Below, one piece after another: positions 34,174-41,421 of a DNA stretch of 46,000 nucleotides (its first letter is position 1; each line of letters begins with the position of its first letter). The position numbers and the translations under genes were made by a program. Where the stretch lies: assembly GCF_900112025.1 (NCBI RefSeq), contig NZ_FOKL01000014.1, positions 53,814 through 99,813 of the forward strand, in the 5' to 3' direction. The notes under the pieces are model-generated. The model was not told the origin of the DNA and did no database searches. It was given only the letters and a program-made list of their open reading frames with translations. The DNA comes from Janthinobacterium sp. 344. GTDB lineage: Bacteria; Pseudomonadota; Gammaproteobacteria; Burkholderiales; Burkholderiaceae_D.

Positions 34174-34872
34174 TTAGTCGGCGCGCACGGTGCGCTGCTC
34201 GATGCGTTTTTCCGGGTTCGCGTTGACCACGATGCGGTGCACGAAGATGCTCGGGGTGTGCACCTGGTCCGGGTCGATCTCGCCCACTTCGACCAGTTTT
34301 TCCACTTCGACGATGGTGATCTTGCCGGCCATGGCCACGTTCGGGTTGAAATTGCGCGCCGTTTTGCGGTAGACCAAATTGCCGGCCCGGTCGGCCATGT
34401 AGGCTTTGACCAGGGCCACGTCGGCTACCAGGCTGCGTTCCATCACGTATTGTTCGCCGTCAAATTCGCGGATTTCCTTGCCGTCGGCAACGATGGTGCC
34501 CACGCCCGTCTTGGTGAAGAAGGCGGGAATGCCGGCGCCGCCGGCGCGCAGCTTCTCGGCCAAGGTGCCTTGCGGGGTGAATTCCAGCTCGAGTTCGCCG
34601 GCCAGGTACTGGCGCGCGAATTCCTTGTTTTCGCCCACGTAGGAAGCGATCATTTTCTTGATCTGGCGCGTGGTCAGCAGCTGGCCCAGGCCGAAGCCGT
34701 CCACGCCGGCGTTGTTGGAGATAGCCGTCAGGCCCGTCACGCCGGAATCGCGCAAGGCTTGAATCAGGGCTTCGGGAATGCCGCACAGGCCGAAGCCGCC
34801 AACGGCGATGGTCTGGCCATCTTGGACGATACCGGCCAGCGCCGAGGCGGCGTCAGGATAAACTTTATTCAT
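34174..34872 (-). CDS. scoA: 3-oxoacid CoA-transferase, subunit A
   Basis: Alpha subunit of 232 residues. The glycine-rich CoA site appears as TIAVGGFGLCGIPEALIQAL. The family phrases LTAISNNAGVDGFGLGQLL, YVGENKEFARQYLAGELELE and GTLAEKLRAGGAGIPAFFT are all present. ATG 34872 follows AGAGGGA. It forms an operon with scoB and is divergent from a PAS-LuxR regulator gene, which is a likely regulator. No ring-cleavage genes are nearby, favouring acetoacetate or short-chain ketoacid use. Confidence 0.95.
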   Translation of the reverse strand: MNKVYPDAASALAGIVQDGQTIAVGGFGLCGIPEALIQALRDSGVTGLTAISNNAGVDGFGLGQLLTTRQIKKMIASYVGENKEFARQYLAGELELEFTPQGTLAEKLRAGGAGIPAFFTKTGVGTIVADGKEIREFDGEQYVMERSLVADVALVKAYMADRAGNLVYRKTARNFNPNVAMAGKITIVEVEKLVEVGEIDPDQVHTPSIFVHRIVVNANPEKRIEQRTVRAD

Positions 34873-34904
34873 GGGTGTCCCTCTATCTTTTGTTAAGCTT
34901 TGGT

Positions 34905-34962
34905 CTTGAGTCCATGACTCAGGCAGCGACTCAGCATAAAATACGCGAGTGGAAAGTACAAT
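34905..34962. promoter_or_regulatory. scoA/luxR divergent control region
   Basis: The 147-base gap contains the direct repeat GACTCAG, with starts 12 bases apart near 34915-34935. A TACAAT -10-like box at 34957-34962 is oriented toward the LuxR-type gene. These are candidate sites for the neighbouring regulator. No symmetric operator was found. Confidence 0.35.
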
Positions 34963-35019
34963 ACCGTAGAACTACCGGCGCCCTGCCGGCAATCCCACTG
35001 TGAGAGTGATACGTATCAG

Positions 35020-35586
35020 ATGAATGCCGCGTCAGCCATCGATTATGAAAGCATCTTCCTGCATGCGCCCGTCGGCATGTGCATGTCGGAAAACCGCATC
35101 ATGCGCAGTTGCAACGAAGCGCTGGCCGGCATGTTCGGCTACGCGCGTGCCCAGCTGGACGATCAGTCGTTCGAAGTACTCTACCCCACGCACGACGAAT
35201 TCCTGCGCACCGGTGAACGCATCATCCCCATCATGAACGCCAAGGGCCGCTATTCGGACGAGCGCATCATGCGCCGCAGTAATGGAGAATTGTTCTGGTG
35301 CCACGTCACGGGCCACGCCATGCTGGCCGCGCAGCCGCTGGGGGCAGGCATCTGGACATTCGAGGATGTCAGCGAGAAACGTCCCGTGACGGCGGAACTG
35401 ACGCCGCGCGAGCGCGAAATCGCCGCGCTGCTGGTGGAAGGCAAGACGAGCAAGCTGATCGCCCGCCAGATCGACCTCAGCCCCCGCACGGTGGAAATGC
35501 ACCGCGCCAAGCTGATGCGCAAATTCGCCGCCGCCACCTCGTCGGAGCTGGTGCACAAGCTGGTGGGATTGCAGCTGCCGCGCTAG
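35020..35586 (+). CDS. PAS-LuxR transcriptional regulator
   Basis: Protein of 188 residues. A PAS domain fills residues 8-125 (DYESIFLHAPVGMCMSENRI, CNEALAGMFGYARAQLDDQS, ELFWCHVTGHAM). A LuxR-type HTH spans residues 126-186 (LTPREREIAALLVEGKTSKL, IARQIDLSPRTVEMHRAKLM). There is no receiver domain, so it senses its signal directly through PAS rather than by phosphorylation. Divergent from scoAB, it probably controls ketoacid use. Such single-protein PAS-LuxR regulators are common in Burkholderiales. Confidence 0.92.
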   Translation: MNAASAIDYESIFLHAPVGMCMSENRIMRSCNEALAGMFGYARAQLDDQSFEVLYPTHDEFLRTGERIIPIMNAKGRYSDERIMRRSNGELFWCHVTGHAMLAAQPLGAGIWTFEDVSEKRPVTAELTPREREIAALLVEGKTSKLIARQIDLSPRTVEMHRAKLMRKFAAATSSELVHKLVGLQLPR

Positions 35587-35609
35587 GGCCGCAGCCAAGG
35601 TGACTATCG

Positions 35610-35760
35610 TTTAACGCCAAGTAAAACCGTCGCGAGCGGCGGCGAGGCTCGGCGCCCCCCTGTGGTCAAGAAGCGCCCCCGTGCTCTCGCACGGGGGCGC
35701 CGAGCCGGTGCGCATCGCAGGGCGCAAAGCGCGACGCGCAGCAGGTTTTATGGCGTTAAA
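35610..35760. repeat. Dispersed palindromic element, copy 3
   Basis: Left arm TTTAACGCC-AAG-TAAAACC (35610-35628) pairs with GGTTTTATGGCGTTAAA (35744-35760) apart from a two-base bulge. The core GTCGCGAGCGG and the block GGGCGCAAAGCGCGACGCGC match the other copies. The middle can fold in two exclusive ways. One is the 12-bp hairpin GCGCCCCCGTGC-TCTC-GCACGGGGGCGC (35673-35700). The other is a 14-bp pairing of GGCTCGGCGCCCCC (35646-35659) with 35693-35706. The right arm contains the last codon and stop of the SDR gene. Confidence 0.8.
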
Positions 35761-36532
35761 ACGTGCTCATGCCGCCATCGGCGGAGATAATCGCGCCATT
35801 GATGAAATGCGAATCCTCGCCCGCCAGCAACAGCAGCAAGCCATCGAGGTCTTCCGGCTTGCCCGGGCGCTTGTTCGGCAGCATTTCGATCAGCTTCTTG
35901 CCCTGCTCGGTGGCAAAGTAATCTTCGTTGATCTCCGTGGAAATATAGCCGGGGCAGATGGCGTTGGTGTTGATGCCGTACTTGCCCCACTCCACCGCCA
36001 TGGCGCGCGTCATGTGCACCATGCCCGCCTTGCTCATGCAGTACACGCCGATCTGCGGCAGCACCTGCAAGCCCGCCATCGAGGCGATATTGATGATGCG
36101 GTGCTGTTTTTTCGGGTCGCCCTTGGCGCGCGCGATCATGCGCTTGGCCGTTTGCTGGGCCACGAAGAACGATCCGCGCAGGTTGGTGTCCATCACGAAC
36201 GAGTAATCCTCGGGCGTGACGTCGACCAGGCGTTGCGTGGTCGACACACCAGAATTATTGACAAGGATATCGATGGGCCCCGCTTCCGTTTCCGCATGCG
36301 CGATGGCCGACTTGATGCTGGCGAAGTCCGTCACGTCGAGCGAGACTACGTGCGCGGCACCACCGTCCGCTTCGATCTCGGCGCGCAACTCCTTCAGCCG
36401 TTCGGTGCGGCGCGATGCCAGCACGACCTGGGCGCCGGCCTGCGCCAGCACTTTCGCAAAGCGAGCGCCGAGGCCGCTCGATGCGCCGGTAATCAGGGCA
36501 ATCTTGCCCTCGAAATTGACTTCTATGCCCAC
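35756..36532 (-). CDS. Short-chain dehydrogenase/reductase
   Basis: NAD(P)-dependent oxidoreductase of 258 residues. The cofactor loop is ALITGASSGLGARFAKVLA. NNSGV follows, and the catalytic residues are Ser in INIASMAGLQ and Tyr-x-x-x-Lys in VYCMSKAGMVH. The end FINGAIISADGGMSTF is typical of classical SDRs. The start is GTG at 36532, set by AGGAG six bases away; no ATG is near. It may act on a 3-hydroxyacyl or steroid-like substrate; the neighbourhood (scoAB, ETF-QO) hints at fatty or short-chain acid metabolism. Confidence 0.93.
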   Translation of the reverse strand: MGIEVNFEGKIALITGASSGLGARFAKVLAQAGAQVVLASRRTERLKELRAEIEADGGAAHVVSLDVTDFASIKSAIAHAETEAGPIDILVNNSGVSTTQRLVDVTPEDYSFVMDTNLRGSFFVAQQTAKRMIARAKGDPKKQHRIINIASMAGLQVLPQIGVYCMSKAGMVHMTRAMAVEWGKYGINTNAICPGYISTEINEDYFATEQGKKLIEMLPNKRPGKPEDLDGLLLLLAGEDSHFINGAIISADGGMSTF

Positions 36533-36714
36533 GAGCTACTCCTGTTTTATTTTAGATAACACTTTACGCCCTGCCTGTGGCAATCGGACAAATTCACCCG
36601 CGGCGCGCTTGAGCAAAAGTAAACGCCATCATTACACAAAATGGCCGGATTTAGATTGCGGCGTGGGGCAATGTCACGCAAAATGGCGCCAAAGTTGCAA
36701 TCCTCGCCAAAAAC

Positions 36715-36730
36715 AAGCACACTCGTGCTT
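36715..36730 (+). promoter_or_regulatory. Leader hairpin before ETF-QO gene
   Basis: AAGCAC-ACTC-GTGCTT is a perfect 6-bp hairpin 67 bases before the start. The 264-base SDR/ETF-QO gap also contains CAAAATGGC twice (near 36638 and 36680), of unknown meaning. Confidence 0.35.
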
Positions 36731-36796
36731 AAATTTCCCCGATGATGCTTTAATCCCTATCCTTGCTACCTAATTGAGTGACTATAAATCGAGACC

Positions 36797-38473
36797 ATGA
36801 CACAGCCTAATAACTTAGTTGAACAGTACGGACCGCGCGAAGCCATGGAATACGACGTGGTGATCGTTGGCGGCGGCCCCGCAGGCCTGGCGGCCGCGAT
36901 CCGCCTGAAACAGCTGGCCGCTGAAAAGAACCAGGAAGTGTCCGTCTGCGTGCTGGAAAAAGGCGGCGAACTGGGCGCGCATATCCTGTCGGGCGCCATC
37001 ATGGACCCGAAAGCGCTGACGGAACTGATTCCGAACTGGAAAGAACTGGGCGCGCCCCTGAACACGGCAGTGACGGAAGACCGCATCCTGTTCCTGACCG
37101 AAACCAAAGCCTATAAAACGCCGAACTTCGCCGTACCGGCCTGCTTTGAAAACCACGGCAACTACATCGTCTCGCTGGGCAATGTGGTGCGCTGGATGGG
37201 CCAGCAGGCAGAAAACCTGGGCGTGGAAATCTTCCCCGGCTTCCCCGCCGCGGAAATCCTGTACAACGACGACGGCTCCGTCCGAGGCGTGGCGACCGGC
37301 AACATGGGTGTCAAGCGCGACGGCGAACCGGGCCCCGACTTCCAGCTGGGCATGGAATTGCACGCCAAGTACACGCTGTTCGCCGAAGGCGCGCGCGGCC
37401 ACCTGGGCAAGCAATTGATGGCCAAGTATGACTTGAACGCCGGCAAGGATCCGCAATCGTACGGCATCGGCATCAAGGAATTGTGGGAAATCGACCCCGC
37501 CCTGCACCAGCCGGGCCTGGTGATCCACTCGACGGGCTGGCCGCTGGACGCAAAAACCTACGGCGGCTCCTTCCTGTACCACCTGGAAAACAACCAGGTG
37601 ATGGTCGGCTACGTGGTGGGCCTGGCCTACGAAAACCCGTACCTGTCGCCGTACGAGGAATTCCAGCGTTATAAAACGCATCCGGAAATCCGCAAGTTCT
37701 TCGAAGGCGGCAAGCGCATCTCGTATGGCGCGCGGGCCATCACGGCCGGCGGCCTGCAATCGTTGCCAAAACTGGTGTTCGCCGGTGGCGCGCTGATCGG
37801 CTGCGATGCGGGCTTCCTGAACATGAGCCGCATCAAGGGCAGCCATGCGGCCATCAAGAGCGGCATGCTGGCGGCCGAAGCGGCGTTCGGCGCGCTGGGC
37901 GAATCGCGCCAGCACGACGAACTGGCCAGCTACCCCCTTGCTTTTGAAAAATCCTGGCTGCATGAGGAACTGCACGTGGCGCGCAACGTCAAGCCATGGC
38001 TGTCGAAGGGCCTGTACCTGGGCAGCCTGATGACGGGCATCGACCAGATCATCTTCCGCGGCAAGGCGCCATGGACCTTGCACCACACGCATGGCGACCA
38101 CGAATGCCTGAAACCGGCGGCCCAGTCGAAAAAGATCGTGTATCCGAAACCCGATGGCAAGCTGACCTTCGACAAGATGTCGTCCGTATTCATCTCGAAC
38201 ACGAACCACGCGGAAGACCAGCCCATCCACCTGACGTTGAAGAACGCCAGCGTGCCCGTCGACGTCAACCTGGCCACGTATGCGGGTCCGGAAGCCCGTT
38301 ACTGTCCCGCCGGCGTGTACGAGTTCGTGAAAAACGACGACGGCGCCGAACGCCTGCAGATCAATGCGCAGAACTGCGTGCATTGCAAGACCTGCGACAT
38401 CAAGGACCCGACGCAGAACATCGTGTGGGTGACGCCGGAGGGGGGCGGCGGGCCGAATTATCCGAATATGTAA
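36797..38473 (+). CDS. etfQO: Electron-transfer flavoprotein:ubiquinone oxidoreductase
   Basis: Inner-membrane-bound FAD and 4Fe-4S enzyme of 558 residues that passes electrons from ETF (fatty-acid and amino-acid dehydrogenases) to ubiquinone. The FAD-binding motif is YDVVIVGGGPAGLAAAIRLK at residues 19-38. HILSGAIMDPKAL and FAGGALIGCDAGFLN are family signatures. The C-terminal ferredoxin domain keeps four cysteines (YCPAGVYEF and NCVHCKTCDIKDPTQNIVW). Length matches homologues. It is a single-gene unit with its own terminator; etfAB are not in the window. Confidence 0.97.
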   Translation: MTQPNNLVEQYGPREAMEYDVVIVGGGPAGLAAAIRLKQLAAEKNQEVSVCVLEKGGELGAHILSGAIMDPKALTELIPNWKELGAPLNTAVTEDRILFLTETKAYKTPNFAVPACFENHGNYIVSLGNVVRWMGQQAENLGVEIFPGFPAAEILYNDDGSVRGVATGNMGVKRDGEPGPDFQLGMELHAKYTLFAEGARGHLGKQLMAKYDLNAGKDPQSYGIGIKELWEIDPALHQPGLVIHSTGWPLDAKTYGGSFLYHLENNQVMVGYVVGLAYENPYLSPYEEFQRYKTHPEIRKFFEGGKRISYGARAITAGGLQSLPKLVFAGGALIGCDAGFLNMSRIKGSHAAIKSGMLAAEAAFGALGESRQHDELASYPLAFEKSWLHEELHVARNVKPWLSKGLYLGSLMTGIDQIIFRGKAPWTLHHTHGDHECLKPAAQSKKIVYPKPDGKLTFDKMSSVFISNTNHAEDQPIHLTLKNASVPVDVNLATYAGPEARYCPAGVYEFVKNDDGAERLQINAQNCVHCKTCDIKDPTQNIVWVTPEGGGGPNYPNM

Positions 38474-38493
38474 ACGTCGCCAGCATCACGGTG

Positions 38494-38531
38494 AAAACAG
38501 CGCGCAGCCAGACGGCACGCGCTGTTTTTTT
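38494..38531 (+). terminator. Rho-independent terminator after ETF-QO gene
   Basis: AAAACAGCGCG and CGCGCTGTTTT form an 11-bp stem around a 13-base loop. The right arm runs into seven Ts. Confidence 0.92.
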
Positions 38532-38545
38532 ATGTTAGCTGTTTT

Positions 38546-38590
38546 GGAGGAAACTAGGCATTTCGACGGCATGGCAGTTACAATCATCAC
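38546..38590 (+). promoter_or_regulatory. Shared promoter-like element, copy 1 (before wbqC-like gene)
   Basis: GAGGAAAC, then ATTTC, then GGCAGTTACAATC line up with two further copies at 39926 and 41343. The probable -10 TACAAT is at 38579-38584. An ATG opening a 35-codon ORF lies 29 bases farther on, at 38614. This copy lacks the left TTCC half of the inverted repeat seen in the other two. Confidence 0.55.
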
Positions 38591-38613
38591 CACCATCATT
38601 CTTGAATCCATCG

Positions 38614-38721
38614 ATGAGCGATACCGTCATTAATGCGCACAGCGCCGCGCATACGCTCCAGACACCGGGGCACGCAATGGGCAACCCTGGCCGTTTGAAC
38701 GTGCTGCCAGGTACCGCATGA
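38614..38721 (+). CDS. Possible small ORF coupled to wbqC-like gene
   Basis: A 35-residue reading frame starting MSDTVINAHSAAH, whose TGA overlaps the ATG of the next gene (ATGA at 38718-38721). It has no Shine-Dalgarno sequence. It starts 29 bases after the TACAAT box, the same position at which the TPR-glycosyltransferase gene starts after its own copy of the element. I recognise no domain. It could be a translated leader that couples expression, the remnant of a larger gene, or chance. Confidence 0.4.
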   Translation: MSDTVINAHSAAHTLQTPGHAMGNPGRLNVLPGTA

Positions 38722-39419
38722 AAACCATCGCCATCATGCAACCGTATTTCCTGCCCTATCTCGGCTATTTTCAGCTGCTTGCCGCCGTAGACAAATTTGT
38801 CCTGCTCGATGATGTCAATTACATCCGTGGCGGCTGGATAAACCGCAACCGCATGCTGATGAACGGTGCCCCGCATTTGTTTACGCTGCCTTTACAGGGT
38901 GCCAGCCAGAATCGCCGCATCTGCGATATCGCGCTGACGGAGGAAACGGCATGGCGCGATAAACTGCTGCGGTCGATAAACCAGGCGTATGGCCGAGCCC
39001 CCTACTACGCCCATGTGATCGGCCTGCTGGAACAGACGCTGCACTCTCCTCATCCGCAACTGGACCAGTTCCTGCTCAACAGCTTGCGCCAGGCCATGCG
39101 CTATCTCGGTCTGGAAACGGAGCTGGTCCCCACCGCGCGCGCGTATGCCAACGACGAACTGTCGGGAGACCGGCGCATCATCGACATCTGCGTGCGCGAA
39201 GGCGCGACCCGCTATATCAATCCCATCGGCGGGACCAGCCTGTACCGCCAGGAGGACTTCCAACAACACGGCATTGCCTTGCATTTCCTGCAGAGCCGCC
39301 CAACCAGCTACCACCAAGGCAAACACCCGCACGTCGCCGGGCTGTCGATCATCGATGTGATGATGAACAATGCACCAGCGACGATCAAGCAGTTGCTCAT
39401 GGAAAAAGATTTGCTGTAA
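38718..39419 (+). CDS. WbqC-family protein
   Basis: Cytoplasmic protein of 233 residues of the WbqC-like family, found in O-antigen and flagellar-glycan loci. The opening IAIMQPYFLPYLGYFQLLAA and DDVNYIRGGWINRNRMLMNG are diagnostic, as is SYHQGKHPHVAGLSIIDVMM near the end. The biochemical role is not firmly established; it probably takes part in amino-sugar or acyl-sugar modification. It heads a run with a GNAT gene 11 bases later, and its start codon overlaps the stop of a small ORF. Confidence 0.93.
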   Translation: MKTIAIMQPYFLPYLGYFQLLAAVDKFVLLDDVNYIRGGWINRNRMLMNGAPHLFTLPLQGASQNRRICDIALTEETAWRDKLLRSINQAYGRAPYYAHVIGLLEQTLHSPHPQLDQFLLNSLRQAMRYLGLETELVPTARAYANDELSGDRRIIDICVREGATRYINPIGGTSLYRQEDFQQHGIALHFLQSRPTSYHQGKHPHVAGLSIIDVMMNNAPATIKQLLMEKDLL

Positions 39420-39430
39420 GACGGAGCGCC

Positions 39431-39886
39431 ATGCATGAGTTGATCATCAGCTATCGCATCGACACGACGGACGAGCATATCGTCGAAGCACACCTGCGCG
39501 CCTGCGACACCCGCTTCATGTCCTTGTCTGCCGATGCCGACGCGCTTCCTGCCTATGCAAAAAAGCTCGCCACCAGAGCCCGGCGTTGCGAGGCGTGGGC
39601 TGGCAAGGTATTGGTGGGCCTGGTCGCCCTGTATTGCAACGATAGTCACAGTCGCACAGCATTCATCAGCAACGTCAGCGTATTGCCGGAATGGGGCGGC
39701 AAGGGTATCGCGACCCGGCTGCTTTGCAGCGCCACGGAACTGGCGCGTCTGACCGGCATGCAGGAGATCCGGCTCGAAGTCGACCGGGGCAATATCCGCG
39801 CTATCGGTTTGTACCGCAAGGCGGGCTACGCCGCGTTACCGGGGGCATCCCCGGCCATGTCGATGGCGCGCCTGACAGATACCTGA
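39431..39886 (+). CDS. GNAT-family N-acetyltransferase
   Basis: Acetyltransferase of 151 residues. The acetyl-CoA pyrophosphate loop (motif A) reads NVSVLPEWGGKGIATRLLCS near residues 80-99. Motif B follows as IRLEVDRGNIRAIGLYRKAGY. ATG 39431 follows ACGGAG. In this setting it most likely acylates the amino group of a dideoxy-amino sugar made by the DegT aminotransferase at 44637. That role is inferred from the neighbourhood. Confidence 0.9.
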   Translation: MHELIISYRIDTTDEHIVEAHLRACDTRFMSLSADADALPAYAKKLATRARRCEAWAGKVLVGLVALYCNDSHSRTAFISNVSVLPEWGGKGIATRLLCSATELARLTGMQEIRLEVDRGNIRAIGLYRKAGYAALPGASPAMSMARLTDT

Positions 39887-39925
39887 ACAAGGCATGGTGA
39901 ATTTCGCTACCGATCATAAACGGCA

Positions 39926-39982
39926 AAAAATTCCTTGAGGAAATTTTCCATTTCAATTTTCAACAGTTACAATCCCGACTGG
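39926..39982 (+). promoter_or_regulatory. Shared promoter-like element, copy 2 (before methyltransferase gene)
   Basis: AAAAATTCC-TTGA-GGAAATTTT is an imperfect palindrome, followed by CCATTTC, then CAACAGTTACAATCCCG and CTGG. It matches the copy at 41343 at roughly three quarters of positions over about 58 bases. The -10 TACAAT lies at 39968-39973. An ATG 28 bases later opens a 42-codon ORF. It sits in the 240-base gap after the GNAT gene; I see nothing else in that gap. Confidence 0.65.
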
Positions 39983-40001
39983 TCCATCCTTCCGTTCTTT
40001 C

Positions 40002-40130
40002 ATGCTAACTGCATTCACTGGCAGCTTCTGCCTGTCAATCCTGTCAATTGCAAAGAATAACCTGGCCGTAGTGCCCGGCAGGTATCTCCATCCATTAGCC
40101 ATTTTCTATCACCGCAAGGAGAATCCATGA
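40002..40130 (+). CDS. Possible small ORF coupled to the methyltransferase gene
   Basis: A 42-residue frame beginning MLTAFTGSFCLSILSIAKNN. Its TGA overlaps the ATG of the next gene (ATGA at 40127-40130). The AAGGAG that serves that gene lies inside its last codons. No Shine-Dalgarno sequence precedes its own ATG, which lies 28 bases after the TACAAT box. The first 17 residues are hydrophobic. No family is recognised. Position and overlap mirror the small ORF at 38614. Confidence 0.4.
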   Translation: MLTAFTGSFCLSILSIAKNNLAVVPGRYLHPLAIFYHRKENP

Positions 40131-41221
40131 GCCAGCCATCCAGCCCAGGCAAACCCATTCTTGTTTTCCCAGCCGGCATGCCGCGCTCGCTTGAGTATCT
40201 GGAACAGTGCCAACGCAATGGGCAGGCAGTCATCGGCTCTTCATCGCTCGCATACGACGTGGCAAAGGCCCGCTATTCTCACTGGGAGCATTTGCCTTAC
40301 ATCACCGATCCAGCCTTCAACGCAGCCTTAATCTCCCTGCTCACCGAGCACGGCATCAGCGGTATCTATACGCCCAACCCGGTCGCATGGACCTATTTGA
40401 ATAAGGTGCTGAAGACCATCGCCCCGCACGTTCCCTTGGTCAATGCCTGGCCGGTGCAGGAAGAACTGAGTGGTTACCGCGCTGCCATCCAACGGGGCCA
40501 GCAGCAGGATCACGCCATGCCCCTGGCATCGGCCACGCCGCCCAAACCAGCCGTGTCGAACATCGAGTTAGCCGCGCTATACCGGCATGCAAACATCATC
40601 CCAGGTATGTGCGACGATGAAAAAATAGGCGCTATGTGTGAAATCGCGCGCCATAGCGTCGCGGGAGATATTGTCGAGATCGGCAGCGCCTATGGCAAGT
40701 CTGCCTTCGTGCTGGCGCGCTTGTCGCGGCTTTACGGCATCGGCAAACTGTTGTGCGTTGACCCGTGGAAAAGCGAATACCTCGTACAGAATGACGCGGC
40801 AGGACTCGTCGACGACTCGATCCAGTATTTCGACCTCGACGAAACGCTGCGCGTATTTGAAATGAGTTTATTGCCTTACAATAATGGCAACATTAACTAT
40901 CTGCGCCTGCCGTCGACCGAGGCGGCCCGGCACTACACGGCGCGGCGCGACGTGGTCACCGGCACTTTCGGCAATACCAGCTACTGCGGCAAGATCGCCT
41001 TGCTGCACATAGACGGAAATCACAGCTACGAAGCGGCGCGCGACGACGTGCAGGCCTGGATAGGCCACCTCGTCGCAGGCGGCTGGGTTATCATTGATGA
41101 CTATGTCTGGCCATACGGCGACGGTCCCAAACGGGTTGGCGACGAATTGCTGGCCGCGCACCAGGAACGCATCGACTCGGCATTTGTCATGGGCACCGCC
41201 CTCTTCGTGCAACTGCATTGA
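40127..41221 (+). CDS. Two-domain protein: N-terminal Rossmann/pre-ATP-grasp-like part plus class I methyltransferase
   Basis: Protein of 364 residues. The C-terminal domain (about 170-364) is a SAM-dependent methyltransferase of the Methyltransf_24 type: VEIGSAYGKSAFVLARL, LLCVDPWKSEY, ALLHIDGNHSYEAARDDVQA and GGWVIIDDYVWPYGDG. The N-terminal 110 residues read like the leading Rossmann lobe of ATP-grasp enzymes (ILVFPAGMPRSLEYLEQCQR, HWEHLPYITDPAFNAALISL, ISGIYTPNPVAWTYL), but no ATP-grasp catalytic core follows. ATG follows AAGGAG. In this locus it probably methylates a flagellar glycan sugar. Confidence 0.83.
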   Translation: MSQPSSPGKPILVFPAGMPRSLEYLEQCQRNGQAVIGSSSLAYDVAKARYSHWEHLPYITDPAFNAALISLLTEHGISGIYTPNPVAWTYLNKVLKTIAPHVPLVNAWPVQEELSGYRAAIQRGQQQDHAMPLASATPPKPAVSNIELAALYRHANIIPGMCDDEKIGAMCEIARHSVAGDIVEIGSAYGKSAFVLARLSRLYGIGKLLCVDPWKSEYLVQNDAAGLVDDSIQYFDLDETLRVFEMSLLPYNNGNINYLRLPSTEAARHYTARRDVVTGTFGNTSYCGKIALLHIDGNHSYEAARDDVQAWIGHLVAGGWVIIDDYVWPYGDGPKRVGDELLAAHQERIDSAFVMGTALFVQLH

Positions 41222-41342
41222 ACCATGCCGCCGGCGCCTGCCCCTGCAGACCCCGGCCCTGTCCGCACTGGACAGGAGCAGCACAACAATGCCAGAAAAA
41301 TCATGCTTTCCAGCACGATTTTCAGCGAGTGAAACAGGATAT

Positions 41343-41400
41343 AAAAATTCCGTGTGGAAATTTTCTATTTCTCCTGTCCAACAGTTACAATTCCCGCTGG
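41343..41400 (+). promoter_or_regulatory. Shared promoter-like element, copy 3 (before TPR glycosyltransferase gene)
   Basis: AAAAATTCC-GTGT-GGAAATTTT contains a perfect TTCC/GGAA inverted repeat. It is followed by CTATTTC, then CCAACAGTTACAATTCCCG and CTGG. The -10 TACAAT is at 41386-41391, and the gene's ATG lies 30 bases later with a pyrimidine-rich leader that has no Shine-Dalgarno sequence. Confidence 0.7.
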
Positions 41401-41421
41401 CACACTTTCCAAGTCCCCCAC

